64,000 nt of DNA. Source: Gemmatimonadota bacterium. Lineage in GTDB: Bacteria; Gemmatimonadota; Gemmatimonadetes; Gemmatimonadales; Gemmatimonadaceae. The stretch covers positions 868,001 through 932,000 of the forward strand of contig JAIUOB010000002.1 of NCBI GenBank assembly GCA_020161135.1, read 5' to 3'. Below, piece by piece: positions 8,928 to 17,600 of the stretch (position 1 is its first letter; every line of letters starts with the position of its first letter). The notes under the pieces are model-generated. The model was not told the origin of the DNA. It searched no databases and saw only the letters and a program-made list of their open reading frames with translations. The position numbers and the translations under genes were made by a program.

Positions 8928-9875
8928 ATGCATTGCTCTATCAGGCCCGCGCTCACGGCGGTGCTGGCGATCACGCTGGCTGCCTGCGCGGGTCGTTCGG
9001 CTGCCCCCGGCGCCGCCCCCGCGGCCGACGCCGAGTCACGTCAGCTCTCCGCAGAACAGCGCGCCCCCGTGCGACGCGGCGCCGTCGGTGTCCCGCCCTT
9101 CTCGGCGGGGACACGCGACACGTCGCTCACGCCACTCGCCTTCGCCCTCGCCGACCTCGTCGCCACCGACCTGTCGCGCAGTGCGCGCGTCACCGTAGTC
9201 GAACGGGCCCGGTTGGGGGAAGTGCTGCGCGAACTCGACCTCGCCGCCAGCGGCCGCGTCGACTCCGCGACCGCCCCGCGCGTCGGCAAGCTGGTGAGTG
9301 CCGAACGCCTCATCTTCGGTTCCGTCGAGCCGCTCGATGCGCGCACCATTCGCCTTGGCGCGCGCATCGGCGACGTGGCGAGCGGCGCCGTGACCACCGC
9401 CGTCGACGCACAGGCGCCGTTGGCCGAGATTCTCGCGGCCGAGAAGGCGCTGGTGTTCCGCCTGCTCGACGCGATGGGTGTGACGCTCACCCCGCAGGAG
9501 CGCAGCCGCATCGAGCAGCAGCCGACGCGCAATCTCGAGTCGTTGCTGGCATACGGGCGTGGTGTGCAGCGCACGTACGAGGGCGACTTCCGCGGGGCCT
9601 CGCAGGCGTTCCGTGAAGCCTACCGACTCGATCCGTCGTTCACCGGTGCTCGTACACGCGAGGTCGAATCGCGTTCGATCGGCGCGATGGGCACCGCCAG
9701 CCCGGTGGCCGTGCCGGGTGTGCGCGCGCTCGATGCCGCCATTGCCAGCACCGTGGACCGCCTCAACCGTCCGCTCGACCTGGTGACCAACCTGGGTCGC
9801 TCGGTGGGCACGCCCGCCGACCCGGCGTTCCCCGGCACGCAGGCGACCATCGTCATCACCATCAACCGCCCGTGA
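8928..9875 (+). CDS. CsgG-like lipoprotein with C-terminal TPR-like region
   Basis: Predicted 315-residue lipoprotein; the signal peptide ends LAAC. The body resembles the CsgG/curli-assembly fold: AVGVPPFSA, a LADLVATDLSRSARVTVVERARLGEVLRE segment, then VSAERLIFGSVEP. Family members form outer-membrane secretion pores or serve as partners of envelope machines. The C-terminal third has a helical pair (YGRGVQRTYEGDFRGASQAF) like a TPR. ATG 8928 is chosen because it gives a normal lipoprotein signal; an in-frame ATG at 8853 would add an unusual 25-residue leader. It is followed at 10 nt by a barrel and then by a repeat lipoprotein, suggesting one export module. A second CsgG-like protein lies at 14477-15232. 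Confidence 0.75.
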   Translation: MHCSIRPALTAVLAITLAACAGRSAAPGAAPAADAESRQLSAEQRAPVRRGAVGVPPFSAGTRDTSLTPLAFALADLVATDLSRSARVTVVERARLGEVLRELDLAASGRVDSATAPRVGKLVSAERLIFGSVEPLDARTIRLGARIGDVASGAVTTAVDAQAPLAEILAAEKALVFRLLDAMGVTLTPQERSRIEQQPTRNLESLLAYGRGVQRTYEGDFRGASQAFREAYRLDPSFTGARTREVESRSIGAMGTASPVAVPGVRALDAAIASTVDRLNRPLDLVTNLGRSVGTPADPAFPGTQATIVITINRP

Positions 9876-9885
9876 GCGACCGGCT

Positions 9886-11163
9886 GTGAGCGCTTCGGGT
9901 TTCTCGCGCAGGGCCGTACGACGCACGACGTGGGGCGCAGCGGCCGCCGTGAGCGCCGTCGGCATGGCCGTCGGTGCGCGTTCGTTGTCGGCGCAGGATC
10001 GGCTCATCTCGACCGGCGTCGTCGCGATCGGTGCGGTGGCCGATGGCATCCGCATCGGCAAGGGCGGCTACACGCAGCCCGGCGCGCTGGGGCGCGATTC
10101 GGTGCGCGTGCGGCGTCTCGATCAGGTCGGTATTCCGGTGAACGTGTCCGTGCCGGTGGGTGCGGCGTGGACGCTCGATGTGCAGTCGCTGCTGTCGCAG
10201 ATCCGCGCCGCGTATGGGCCGCGGACCGGTGTGAACGCGCCGGAGGGGCGCGCGACGCTGTCGGGGGTGAGCGACGTGCGTCTCCGCATGACCGGGCGCC
10301 TGCTGGGTGACGCGATGGTCGTGACCGTGGGCGCGAACCTCCCCACGGGGCAGACGCACCTGTCGGGAAGCGACTTCCTCGTGCTGCAGACGGCGTCGGC
10401 GCCCGCCTTCGGGCTCGGCAGTCCGCCGGTGGGCACCGGCCCCAGCGGCACCGTGGGTGTGGTGGCGGCGCGACAGCTGTTCGGTGGCGCACTCGCGGCA
10501 GGCATCTCGTACGAGCGGCGTGGCACCTACCAGCCCATCGCCGCCCTCACGGCGGGCGCCCCCAGTGCCGACTTCCGCCCCGGCGATGTCACGCGCCTGT
10601 CGCTGGGCTTCGATCGCCTCGTCGGGCGGCATCGCCTCGTGCTCACCGGTGCCGCCGATCTCTTCAGCGAAGACGTGTTGCGCGACGGCGCCGCGGCCAG
10701 CGGCAGCAATGGTGTGCCGGCGGTCGCGTCGGTCACCCTCGGCCCCGTGTTCACCACCGACGCGCAGCTCCACCTCGGCATCGCGCGGGTGCGTGAGTTC
10801 GTGGTGTGGGGCGCCAACCGGTTCCGGCAGCGGTTCGAGCGCGATGGCGCCGAAGTTGCAGGATCCAATGGCAACTACCTCGACGGAGGCGTGCGCACCC
10901 GCGTGCCGCTGGCGCGCACCGTCGACCTGCTGCTCACGGCCGATGGCCGCGCGCATTCGGGGCTCGCCATCAACCAGGGCATCGCCACCGCCCGCACCCG
11001 CAGCGTCGGCCTCACCGCCGGCCTCGTGGTGCAGCGGGGGCGCTACTCCCTGCAGCCGTACCTCCGTGGGCACACCGGGTCGCTGACCCCGCGCGCCACC
11101 GGAGCCACGTCGTTGCCCTTCAGCGGACTGTCCACGGGGCTCGTCCTCGTCACGCGGTTCTGA
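9886..11163 (+). CDS. Outer-membrane beta-barrel protein
   Basis: Predicted 425-residue exported protein. It starts at GTG 9886 and the signal peptide ends ARSLSAQ. The mature part is composed of alternating amphipathic strands with aromatic turn residues and ends in SGLSTGLVLVTRF, a C-terminal phenylalanine typical of BAM-assembled barrels. No specific transporter family is recognised. It sits 10 nt after the CsgG-like gene and 10 nt before the repeat lipoprotein, so the three genes look like one transcription unit. A role as an outer-membrane pore or scaffold for the neighbouring lipoproteins is inferred from order only. Confidence 0.7.
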   Translation: MSASGFSRRAVRRTTWGAAAAVSAVGMAVGARSLSAQDRLISTGVVAIGAVADGIRIGKGGYTQPGALGRDSVRVRRLDQVGIPVNVSVPVGAAWTLDVQSLLSQIRAAYGPRTGVNAPEGRATLSGVSDVRLRMTGRLLGDAMVVTVGANLPTGQTHLSGSDFLVLQTASAPAFGLGSPPVGTGPSGTVGVVAARQLFGGALAAGISYERRGTYQPIAALTAGAPSADFRPGDVTRLSLGFDRLVGRHRLVLTGAADLFSEDVLRDGAAASGSNGVPAVASVTLGPVFTTDAQLHLGIARVREFVVWGANRFRQRFERDGAEVAGSNGNYLDGGVRTRVPLARTVDLLLTADGRAHSGLAINQGIATARTRSVGLTAGLVVQRGRYSLQPYLRGHTGSLTPRATGATSLPFSGLSTGLVLVTRF

Positions 11164-11173
11164 CCGGAATCCC

Positions 11174-14100
11174 ATGTCCCCCATCGCCACCGCCCGCCGC
11201 TGGATCGCCGAGCGCGCCCTGCCCCTGAGTCGCGCGCTGCGCGGCGTCGGGGTCGCGACGTTGCTCGTCGGCGCCAGCGCCTGCGCCACCGACCAGCCGG
11301 CCGCCGTCGAACAGGCGCAGCCGGCGCGCATCGCCCTCAACGCGTCGGTGGCCGCCTCGTCGCGCGCCGGCCTCGCGCAGGTGCGCGTGAGCGCCGCGTA
11401 CATCCGCCAAGGTGGAAGCACGGTGCCCATGGGCGGACCGCAGACGCTCACGCTCGGGAGCGCCGCCACGCAGCAGGTGCCCATCACGCTCGACGTCGGG
11501 CCGTGCCTGGCCGATGACACGCGCGCGGGGATCAATGGCGGCGCGGCCGCCGCCGACGAGTGCGTGCTGCGCCTCGATCTCGAACTGCTCCTCGACGGCG
11601 TCGTCGTCGATCGACAGGTGCTCACCAACATCTCGGTGAAGCCGGGCCAGGTGGCCACCGTCGCCCAGCCGGTCGCGCTCAGCGACATCATCCAGCTCCG
11701 GCTCGTGCTGCCGGCCGCCAACGTCGTCGGCCCCGGGCAGCCGCTCCGCCTCGAGGCGGGCAAGACGATGTCGCTGGTGCTCGACGTGCGCGACGCGCAG
11801 CAGCAGCCCGTGGCGGGTCGCACCGGCACGTGGCGCAGCAGCAATCCCGCGGTCGCGAGCGTCGACGCCAACGGTGTCGTCACGGGCGTGGCCGCGGGAC
11901 GCGCCACCATCACCGTCGATGTCGGCACGCAGTCGGTGAGCGTCGACGTGAACGTCGTGCCGCCGCCGCAGGTCGTCACCGTCACCGCAGGCGGCACGAG
12001 TGGTTCCGGCGCGGTGTCGTCCGTGCCGGCCGGCATCACGTGCGCGGTGCAGGGCGCGGCCACCACCGGCACGTGCAGCGCGGCGTTCCCCGGTGATGTC
12101 GCCGTGCAGATCGTCGCGAGCCCGGCCACGGGGACCGACTTCCTGTCGTTCACCGGCGACTGCGCGGTCGTGCAGGGCACGAACTGCCAGGTGAGCACGG
12201 CGCCCTCGCGCCGCGTGACCGTCTCTTTCCGCGCGCGCCACACGGTGCGTGTCGACGCGAGCGGCAACGGCAGTGGTGTCATCACCGCCAACAGCGGCGG
12301 CATCGACTGCGCCGCCAGCAACGCCGTCAGCTCCGGCAGCTGCAGCGGCAACTACCCCGACGGCACCGTGGTGACACTCACCGCGTCGCCCACCAATGGC
12401 AGCACCTTCGGCGGCTGGAGCGGCGCCTGCACGGGCACGACGCCCACCTGCACCGTCACCGCCAGCGCCGCGCTCACCACCACCGCGCGCTTCGACCGCC
12501 TCGGCAGCCTCGTGATCGCGGCCGGCGCCGGCAACGGTACCGGCGCCATCACCTCGAGCCCGGCGGGCCTCAACTGCGCCGTGGTGAACGGCGCGGCGAG
12601 CGGCACCTGCGCCGTCGACTTCCCCGTGGGCACGTCGGTGACACTCACCGCGACCGCGGCAGCCGGGCATGTGCTCAACGCGTGGGGCGCAGCGTGCGCC
12701 CAGGCCGCGGGCGCGACGTGCACCGTGAATGTGAGCGCTGGGCAGAACACCGCGAGCGTCGGCTTCACCGCGCCGGTGTCACTCTCGGTCGCGCTGTCCG
12801 GCACGGGTGGCGGACAGGTGTCGGGTGGCCCCATCGCCTGCACGCTCGCCAACAACACGACCACCGGCACCTGCTCGGCCAACGTGCCGCGCGGCGTGCC
12901 CGTCACGCTCACCGCGACGCCCGACGGCACCAGCGACTTCACCGGCTGGAGCGGCGCGTGCAGCGGCACCGGCAGCTGCACCGTCACGCCACAGCAGGCG
13001 GCGAGCGTGTCGGCCGCCTTCAAGCGCAAGCAGGTCACGCTCACCGTCACGGCGGGCGGCCCGGGTGGCGGCAGTCTCGCCGTGAGCGCCGGCAACGCCT
13101 GCGTGGTGAGTGAAGGGGCAGGCGACCAGACGTGCACGTATCTCGTCGACGTCGGCACCACGGTCACGCTCGGCGCGACGCCGGGCACGTATCAGCGGTT
13201 CACCGGCTGGAGCGGAGCCTGCACCGGCACCGGCAGTTGCAGCGTGCTGGTCGACCAGGCGCGCAGTGTGCGCGGCGCCTTCACGCGCCGGCAAGTCACG
13301 CTCACGCTCATCGCGAACGGCCCGGGCGGCGGCTCGGTGACGACCAACACCGGGCTCACCTGCATCGTGGTCGACGGCGGGCCGGCGCGCACCTGCACGC
13401 AGCTCGTCGATGCCGGCCGCGTCGTGCAGCTCGCCGGCAGCGCGGCGCAGTACGGCGTGTTCGGTGGCTTCACCGGAAGCTGCAGCGGCATCAACACCTG
13501 CCAGCTCCTCCCCGACCAGCAGGACCTCACCGTCACTGCCGGCTTCACGCGGCGTCAGGTCACCGTGACGCTCACCATCACGGGCAGCGGCGCCGGATCC
13601 ATCGCGCCGGGTGCGCTCACGCCGTGCGCGGTGAGCGAGAACTCCGCCGGCCGGTTCTGCACCTGGCAGGTCGACGCCGGGAAGCCGCTCACCTTCACCG
13701 CGACACCCACCGGTTCCGTCATGCAGTTCGACGGCTTCACCGGTGATTGCAGCGGCACGAATCCCTGCACCGTGACTCCCGACCAGCCCGTCGCGATCGG
13801 CGCGAGCTTCGCGCGGCGTACGGTGCTGCTCTCGCTCACGCTCAACGGCACGGGCAGTGGCAGCGTGCAGGTCAATGCGCTCCCGCCCTGCACCATCAGC
13901 GCGAACAGCACCCCGACCCTGTGCACGCGCACCGTGCCGATGGGGCTGCCGGTCACGCTGACCGCGACCCCCACGACACACTTCAGCTTCACCGGCTTCA
14001 CCGGCGACTGCGCCACCGTCACCAACGTCTGCACCTTCACGCCGCTCTCCGCGGCGGCGGTGACCGGCACGTTCTCCCCGCTGATGGTGAACATCACGCT

Positions 14101-14359
14101 GTCGCGTGCGGCGGGCGCCGGCGGCGTGGGCTCGATCCTCATGGGCGTCGGCAATCAGCGGTGCAACATCACGCTCACCGGCACATCGGGGAACTGCGTG
14201 CTGAGTGTGCAGTCGGGGACCACGGTGACGCTCAATGTCGATCCCTCGATCGGCAACGGGCTGCTCACGTGGGGCGGCGCCTGCCTGTCGTTCGGCGGCA
14301 GCAACGCCTGCACGATCACGCCCACCGCGAACACGCAGGTGACGGCGCAGATGCAGTAG
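11174..14359 (+). CDS. Giant lipoprotein with Ig-like domain and nine divergent InlB-type repeats
   Basis: Predicted 1061-residue surface lipoprotein. The signal peptide ends GASAC. A poorly conserved N-terminal domain is followed by a bacterial Ig-like (Big_2) module around residues 185-260 (VASVDANGVVTGVAAGRATITV), then nine consecutive repeats of about 85-90 residues to the end. Each repeat has the pattern G-x-G-x-[IV], cysteine, T/C-x-C, P-x-G-x-x-V-T-L-T-A-T-P, F-x-G-W-S-G-x-C and a final cysteine, matching divergent InlB B-repeats. Most repeats contain four cysteines, so repeated disulfides outside the cytoplasm are likely. Adhesion or a surface stalk is a reasonable guess. It is the last gene before a strong hairpin. 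Confidence 0.85.
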   Translation: MSPIATARRWIAERALPLSRALRGVGVATLLVGASACATDQPAAVEQAQPARIALNASVAASSRAGLAQVRVSAAYIRQGGSTVPMGGPQTLTLGSAATQQVPITLDVGPCLADDTRAGINGGAAAADECVLRLDLELLLDGVVVDRQVLTNISVKPGQVATVAQPVALSDIIQLRLVLPAANVVGPGQPLRLEAGKTMSLVLDVRDAQQQPVAGRTGTWRSSNPAVASVDANGVVTGVAAGRATITVDVGTQSVSVDVNVVPPPQVVTVTAGGTSGSGAVSSVPAGITCAVQGAATTGTCSAAFPGDVAVQIVASPATGTDFLSFTGDCAVVQGTNCQVSTAPSRRVTVSFRARHTVRVDASGNGSGVITANSGGIDCAASNAVSSGSCSGNYPDGTVVTLTASPTNGSTFGGWSGACTGTTPTCTVTASAALTTTARFDRLGSLVIAAGAGNGTGAITSSPAGLNCAVVNGAASGTCAVDFPVGTSVTLTATAAAGHVLNAWGAACAQAAGATCTVNVSAGQNTASVGFTAPVSLSVALSGTGGGQVSGGPIACTLANNTTTGTCSANVPRGVPVTLTATPDGTSDFTGWSGACSGTGSCTVTPQQAASVSAAFKRKQVTLTVTAGGPGGGSLAVSAGNACVVSEGAGDQTCTYLVDVGTTVTLGATPGTYQRFTGWSGACTGTGSCSVLVDQARSVRGAFTRRQVTLTLIANGPGGGSVTTNTGLTCIVVDGGPARTCTQLVDAGRVVQLAGSAAQYGVFGGFTGSCSGINTCQLLPDQQDLTVTAGFTRRQVTVTLTITGSGAGSIAPGALTPCAVSENSAGRFCTWQVDAGKPLTFTATPTGSVMQFDGFTGDCSGTNPCTVTPDQPVAIGASFARRTVLLSLTLNGTGSGSVQVNALPPCTISANSTPTLCTRTVPMGLPVTLTATPTTHFSFTGFTGDCATVTNVCTFTPLSAAAVTGTFSPLMVNITLSRAAGAGGVGSILMGVGNQRCNITLTGTSGNCVLSVQSGTTVTLNVDPSIGNGLLTWGGACLSFGGSNACTITPTANTQVTAQMQ

Positions 14360-14376
14360 GCCGGCGCCGCCGGAAA

Positions 14377-14435
14377 CACCGAGCCCCCACGTCGCACGGA
14401 TCGTTCGGATCCGATGACGACGTGGGGGCTCGGTG
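14377..14435. terminator. Bidirectional terminator hairpin
   Basis: An 18-bp perfect inverted repeat (CACCGAGCCCCCACGTCG at 14377-14394, complement at 14418-14435) encloses a 23-nt loop that itself holds a 6-bp stem, CGGATC/GATCCG. It lies between two convergent genes, 17 nt after the repeat lipoprotein stop and about 40 nt after the CsgG-like stop on the other strand, so it can end both transcripts. There is no T-run, as is common in very GC-rich genomes. Confidence 0.75.
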
Positions 14436-14476
14436 CGTTCGGGGCCCGCGTGATGCGGGCCGATGTGACGCTGGAC

Positions 14477-15232
14477 TTACTTCGTGCGCTCGAGCGACGC
14501 GAGGATGGTCTTCGCGCGCGCGTTCTCGGGGTTCGACTGGATCGATTCCTTGAGCAGCGCGACCGCCGACGTGGTGTTCTTCTTGTCCTGCGCCTCGAGG
14601 GCGCGGCTCAGCAGCATCATCGAACGGAGTTGGTTGGGGCCCTTTGCCCCGAGTGCCGCGCCGTCGTTGTTGCTCCCGCCCGCCGGACGCGCCGGCAGCT
14701 TGAGCCCGGTGTTCACCTGCTTGCCGAGGTCGGCGAGGAGGCCGAGCATGCCGTCAGCCTTGCCGGTCACCGACGTCGCGTACACGAGCTCCGACGTCTC
14801 GGTGTTCACCGCACGCACATCCATGCGCATGCTGCCCTTGCCGTCGATGACGAAGGAGCCCATGAGCATGTGCATCGCGCCGAGCGTCTTGCCGAGCTTC
14901 GCGGCCGTGCCGGCTTCGACCCGATTGGTGGCGCCGAGGTTCTGCTCCTCGAGCAGCGCCTGCAGACGGTCGCGCTCGACGACGCGGATGTTGGTGTTGG
15001 TCGACAGCTCGGTGATGAGCATCTCGGCCAGCCCCTTCGAGAGCGGCGCGTACTCGGCGGTGTTGCCGACGGCACCGTTCGTGAAATACATGACCGCGAC
15101 GGTCGGCTTCGCCTGCGCCTGCGCGACCACGGTGGTGGTGCCGACGAGGGCCAGCGCCGCCACGAGCTGTCGGGCGGAAAGAACGCGCACGCGCGGGGCG
15201 AGGACGCGACGTGCGAACGGGACTGCTGCCAT
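14477..15232 (-). CDS. Exported CsgG-like protein with TPR-like C-terminus
   Basis: Predicted 251-residue exported protein. The signal peptide ends VVAQAQA without a lipobox. The core KPTVAVMYFTNGAV, LAEMLITELSTNTNIRVVERDRL and LGAMHMLMGSFVIDGKG follows the CsgG-type alpha/beta fold. The last 60 residues (SMMLLSRALEAQDKKNTTSA, then LLKESIQSNPENARAKTILA) look like a TPR pair. ATG 15232 is chosen because GGAG stands 8 nt upstream and the signal peptide follows. It is divergent from the zinc-ribbon kinase with a 66-nt gap that must hold both promoters. It is clearly related to the CsgG-like lipoprotein at 8928-9875 but lacks the lipid anchor. Confidence 0.75.
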   Translation of the reverse strand: MAAVPFARRVLAPRVRVLSARQLVAALALVGTTTVVAQAQAKPTVAVMYFTNGAVGNTAEYAPLSKGLAEMLITELSTNTNIRVVERDRLQALLEEQNLGATNRVEAGTAAKLGKTLGAMHMLMGSFVIDGKGSMRMDVRAVNTETSELVYATSVTGKADGMLGLLADLGKQVNTGLKLPARPAGGSNNDGAALGAKGPNQLRSMMLLSRALEAQDKKNTTSAVALLKESIQSNPENARAKTILASLERTK

Positions 15233-15298
15233 GCGATATTCTCCGCGGAAGGTGGGACGCGACAACATTAACGCTTTTCCGGCCACCCGGCGGCATCC

Positions 15299-17086
15299 AT
15301 GGCGAAGATCTGTCCTGTCTGTGGGAAGGACTATACGGATGAGAGCGCTTTCTGCCCTGCCGATGGGTCGACGCTGCGCTCTACCGAAACCGAGAACGAC
15401 CTCGTCGGGCAGGTGATCGCCGACCGCTACCTCGTCCAGAAGAAGCTGGGAGAGGGCGGCATGGGGGCGGTCTACCTGGCCAAGCACGTGCGCCTGCCCA
15501 AGCAGGCGGCCATCAAGGTGCTGCGCCCGGAGATGCTGGCCGACTCGGCCAGCGTCGCGCGCTTCAATCGCGAGGCGGCCAACGCCAGCCAGATCGAGCA
15601 CGAGGGGGTCGCCCGCGTCTTCGACTTCGGAGAGACGGCCGGCGGCATGGTATACCTCGCGATGGAATACGTGCCGGGCCGCTCGCTGCGCGATGTGCTC
15701 GACCAGGATGGCGCGCTCGACCTGGCCAAGACGGCGTCGCTCGTGCGACAGGTGGCGGACGGCCTCGACGCCGCGCACCGGCTGGGCATCGTGCATCGCG
15801 ATCTCAAGCCCGACAACATCCTCGTCGCCGAAGACGAGGGCACCCACGAGATGCGCTGCAAGGTGGTGGACTTCGGCATCGCCAAGGCCGTCGGGGCGCC
15901 CAGCGGACAGACGCAGCTCACGCGCACCGGCATGGTGGTGGGGACGCCGGAGTTCATGAGTCCCGAGCAGCTGCTCTCGGAGGATCTCGACCAGCGGAGC
16001 GACGTGTACGCGCTGGCGCTGGTGGCCTATCAGTGCCTCACGCTCGACCTCCCCTTCGATACCCGGTCGCCCGACCGCGGCATGACCGCGCGTCTCGTGT
16101 CGCAGCCGCGTGGCCTGGCGGCGGTACGCCCCGACCTGCCGTGGCCGCTGGCATTGCAGCGGGCATTCGATGAAGCGCTCACCAGCGACCGCGACGCGCG
16201 CACCCCGAGCGCCGGTGACTTTGCCGACGCCTTCGAGGCCGCGGCCGCCGAGGCGGGCGTGGTGGTGGGACGTCGCAACACGCGCATGACGCCCATGGCG
16301 TCGGTGCCGATCTCTGCGACGCCGCTGTCGAACACCCCGCTCTCGACCACGCCTCTCTCCGCGACGCCGGTGGCCAGCGCCACCGTTGGTGGCCGTCAGG
16401 CGGCGGCGGGGGCGGGAGCCACGGCGCCCGCCGCGGCGCCGGCCGCGAAGAAGGGGTCGGGAGGACTCATCGGGATCGCCGCAGCGGTGCTGGTGCTGGG
16501 CGGGGGCGGCGCATGGTACGCCACGCGCGGCGACAGTGCGGCGGCGCCTCCGGCCGCAGACAGCACCGGGGCGGCTGGCCCGACGACGGCGGGCGCGGAC
16601 GCGCCGCCCGCAACACCCAGCACGCCAGCCGGTGGTGCCAACGGCGGTGCGCAGAGCGGTGGCGCGGGGGGGGCGCCGATCTCGGCTTCAGGCGCTGGCG
16701 CGCGTGGTACGGCGGCGAACGGTACGACATCGGCCCCGGCAGGTGCGCCGGCTGGTGCGCCGGGGGGTGGGTCTACACCGGCGCCGAGCGCCGTGTCGCC
16801 GGCGCGGGCATCGCTCGACAGCATCTCGCGCGAGCTCGATCCGTCCATGGGCGACCCGTCGGCGGCCACGGTGACGGCTGCGCTCAGTGCGCTGCGGGCG
16901 CTGATGCCCAAGCTCACCACGGCCGACGACAGCACCTGGGCCTACATCCGCGTGCTCGAGGCGCACCTGCTGCGCGACGATGAGCGCAGCGCCTGCTCGG
17001 CGTTGCAGGCGGCGAGCCGGATGGCGCGCACGATGCGTCAGGCGGAGATCGTGCGCGGGTACGAGGGGTCGCTGAGCTGCAAGTAG
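15299..17086 (+). CDS. Ser/Thr protein kinase with N-terminal zinc ribbon and one TM helix
   Basis: Predicted 595-residue Hanks-type kinase. A zinc ribbon opens the protein (CPVCG at residues 5-9, CPADG at 19-23). The catalytic domain runs from about 44 to 315: glycine loop GEGGMGAVYL, Lys73 in AIKVL, HRDLKPDN at 166-173, DFG at 191-193 and SPEQ in the activation segment. A Ser/Thr/Pro-rich linker with repeated ATPLS/TTPLS units leads to a membrane helix near residue 390 (IGIAAAVLVLGGGGAWY). The C-terminal half would be outside the cytoplasm; it is Gly/Ala/Pro-rich and then helical. All catalytic residues are present, so it should be active. Substrates are unknown; the neighbouring genes encode CsgG-like and QueD proteins. 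Confidence 0.92.
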   Translation: MAKICPVCGKDYTDESAFCPADGSTLRSTETENDLVGQVIADRYLVQKKLGEGGMGAVYLAKHVRLPKQAAIKVLRPEMLADSASVARFNREAANASQIEHEGVARVFDFGETAGGMVYLAMEYVPGRSLRDVLDQDGALDLAKTASLVRQVADGLDAAHRLGIVHRDLKPDNILVAEDEGTHEMRCKVVDFGIAKAVGAPSGQTQLTRTGMVVGTPEFMSPEQLLSEDLDQRSDVYALALVAYQCLTLDLPFDTRSPDRGMTARLVSQPRGLAAVRPDLPWPLALQRAFDEALTSDRDARTPSAGDFADAFEAAAAEAGVVVGRRNTRMTPMASVPISATPLSNTPLSTTPLSATPVASATVGGRQAAAGAGATAPAAAPAAKKGSGGLIGIAAAVLVLGGGGAWYATRGDSAAAPPAADSTGAAGPTTAGADAPPATPSTPAGGANGGAQSGGAGGAPISASGAGARGTAANGTTSAPAGAPAGAPGGGSTPAPSAVSPARASLDSISRELDPSMGDPSAATVTAALSALRALMPKLTTADDSTWAYIRVLEAHLLRDDERSACSALQAASRMARTMRQAEIVRGYEGSLSCK

Positions 17087-17123
17087 CGCGGGGCCGCGCG
17101 CGCGGACGGCGAGCCCGGGCTCG

Positions 17124-17480
17124 TCAGGGGCCGCGGTAGGTGCAGCCGGAGGTGCAGGTCTCGTGGACAGCGACGGCGCTGAGCAGGGGGAGCGTGGGCT
17201 TGAGGCGCTCCCAGATCCACAGGGCCAGCATTTCGCTGGTCGGGTTCTCGAGACCCGGGATGTCGTTCAGGTAGTGATGGTCGAGCTGATCGTACAGCGG
17301 CTGGAAGGCGCGCTTCACGTCGGCGAAGTCCATGACCCAGCCCAGGTGCGGATCGAGGGGACCCGTGACGCGCAGTTCGATGCGGAACGAGTGGCCGTGC
17401 AGGCGCGCGCACTTGTGGCCTGCGGGGACGTGCGGCAGGCGATGCGCGGCTTCGATGGTGAAGGTCTTGTACAGCTCCAT
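17124..17480 (-). CDS. queD: 6-carboxytetrahydropterin synthase QueD (PTPS family)
   Basis: Predicted 118-residue cytoplasmic enzyme of the queuosine/7-deazapurine pathway, converting dihydroneopterin triphosphate to 6-carboxytetrahydropterin. Zinc ligands are His13 (AAHRLP), His28 and His30 (LHGH); the catalytic cysteine is Cys24 in [10 protein letters not shown]; Asp67-His68 and Glu107 complete the active site. Length is normal for the family. ATG 17480 is preferred because family homology starts there ([13 protein letters not shown]); a GTG at 17507 would add nine residues. It converges on the kinase gene across a 37-nt gap holding a GAGCCCGGGCTC palindrome. queF is in the same window at 54270-54662 but queC and queE are not. 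Confidence 0.92.
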   Translation of the reverse strand: MELYKTFTIEAAHRLPHVPAGHKCARLHGHSFRIELRVTGPLDPHLGWVMDFADVKRAFQPLYDQLDHHYLNDIPGLENPTSEMLALWIWERLKPTLPLLSAVAVHETCTSGCTYRGP

Positions 17481-17600
17481 GCAGGGAATGTAGCGCGACC
17501 GGTCCACAGGGGACGCGGCGGTGGTGCACTATTCGGACGATCGCGCGCGTCCGTTCCCCCTGCCCTGAGTCTGCTGGTGCCCTTCCGTCCTGCTGTCCCG

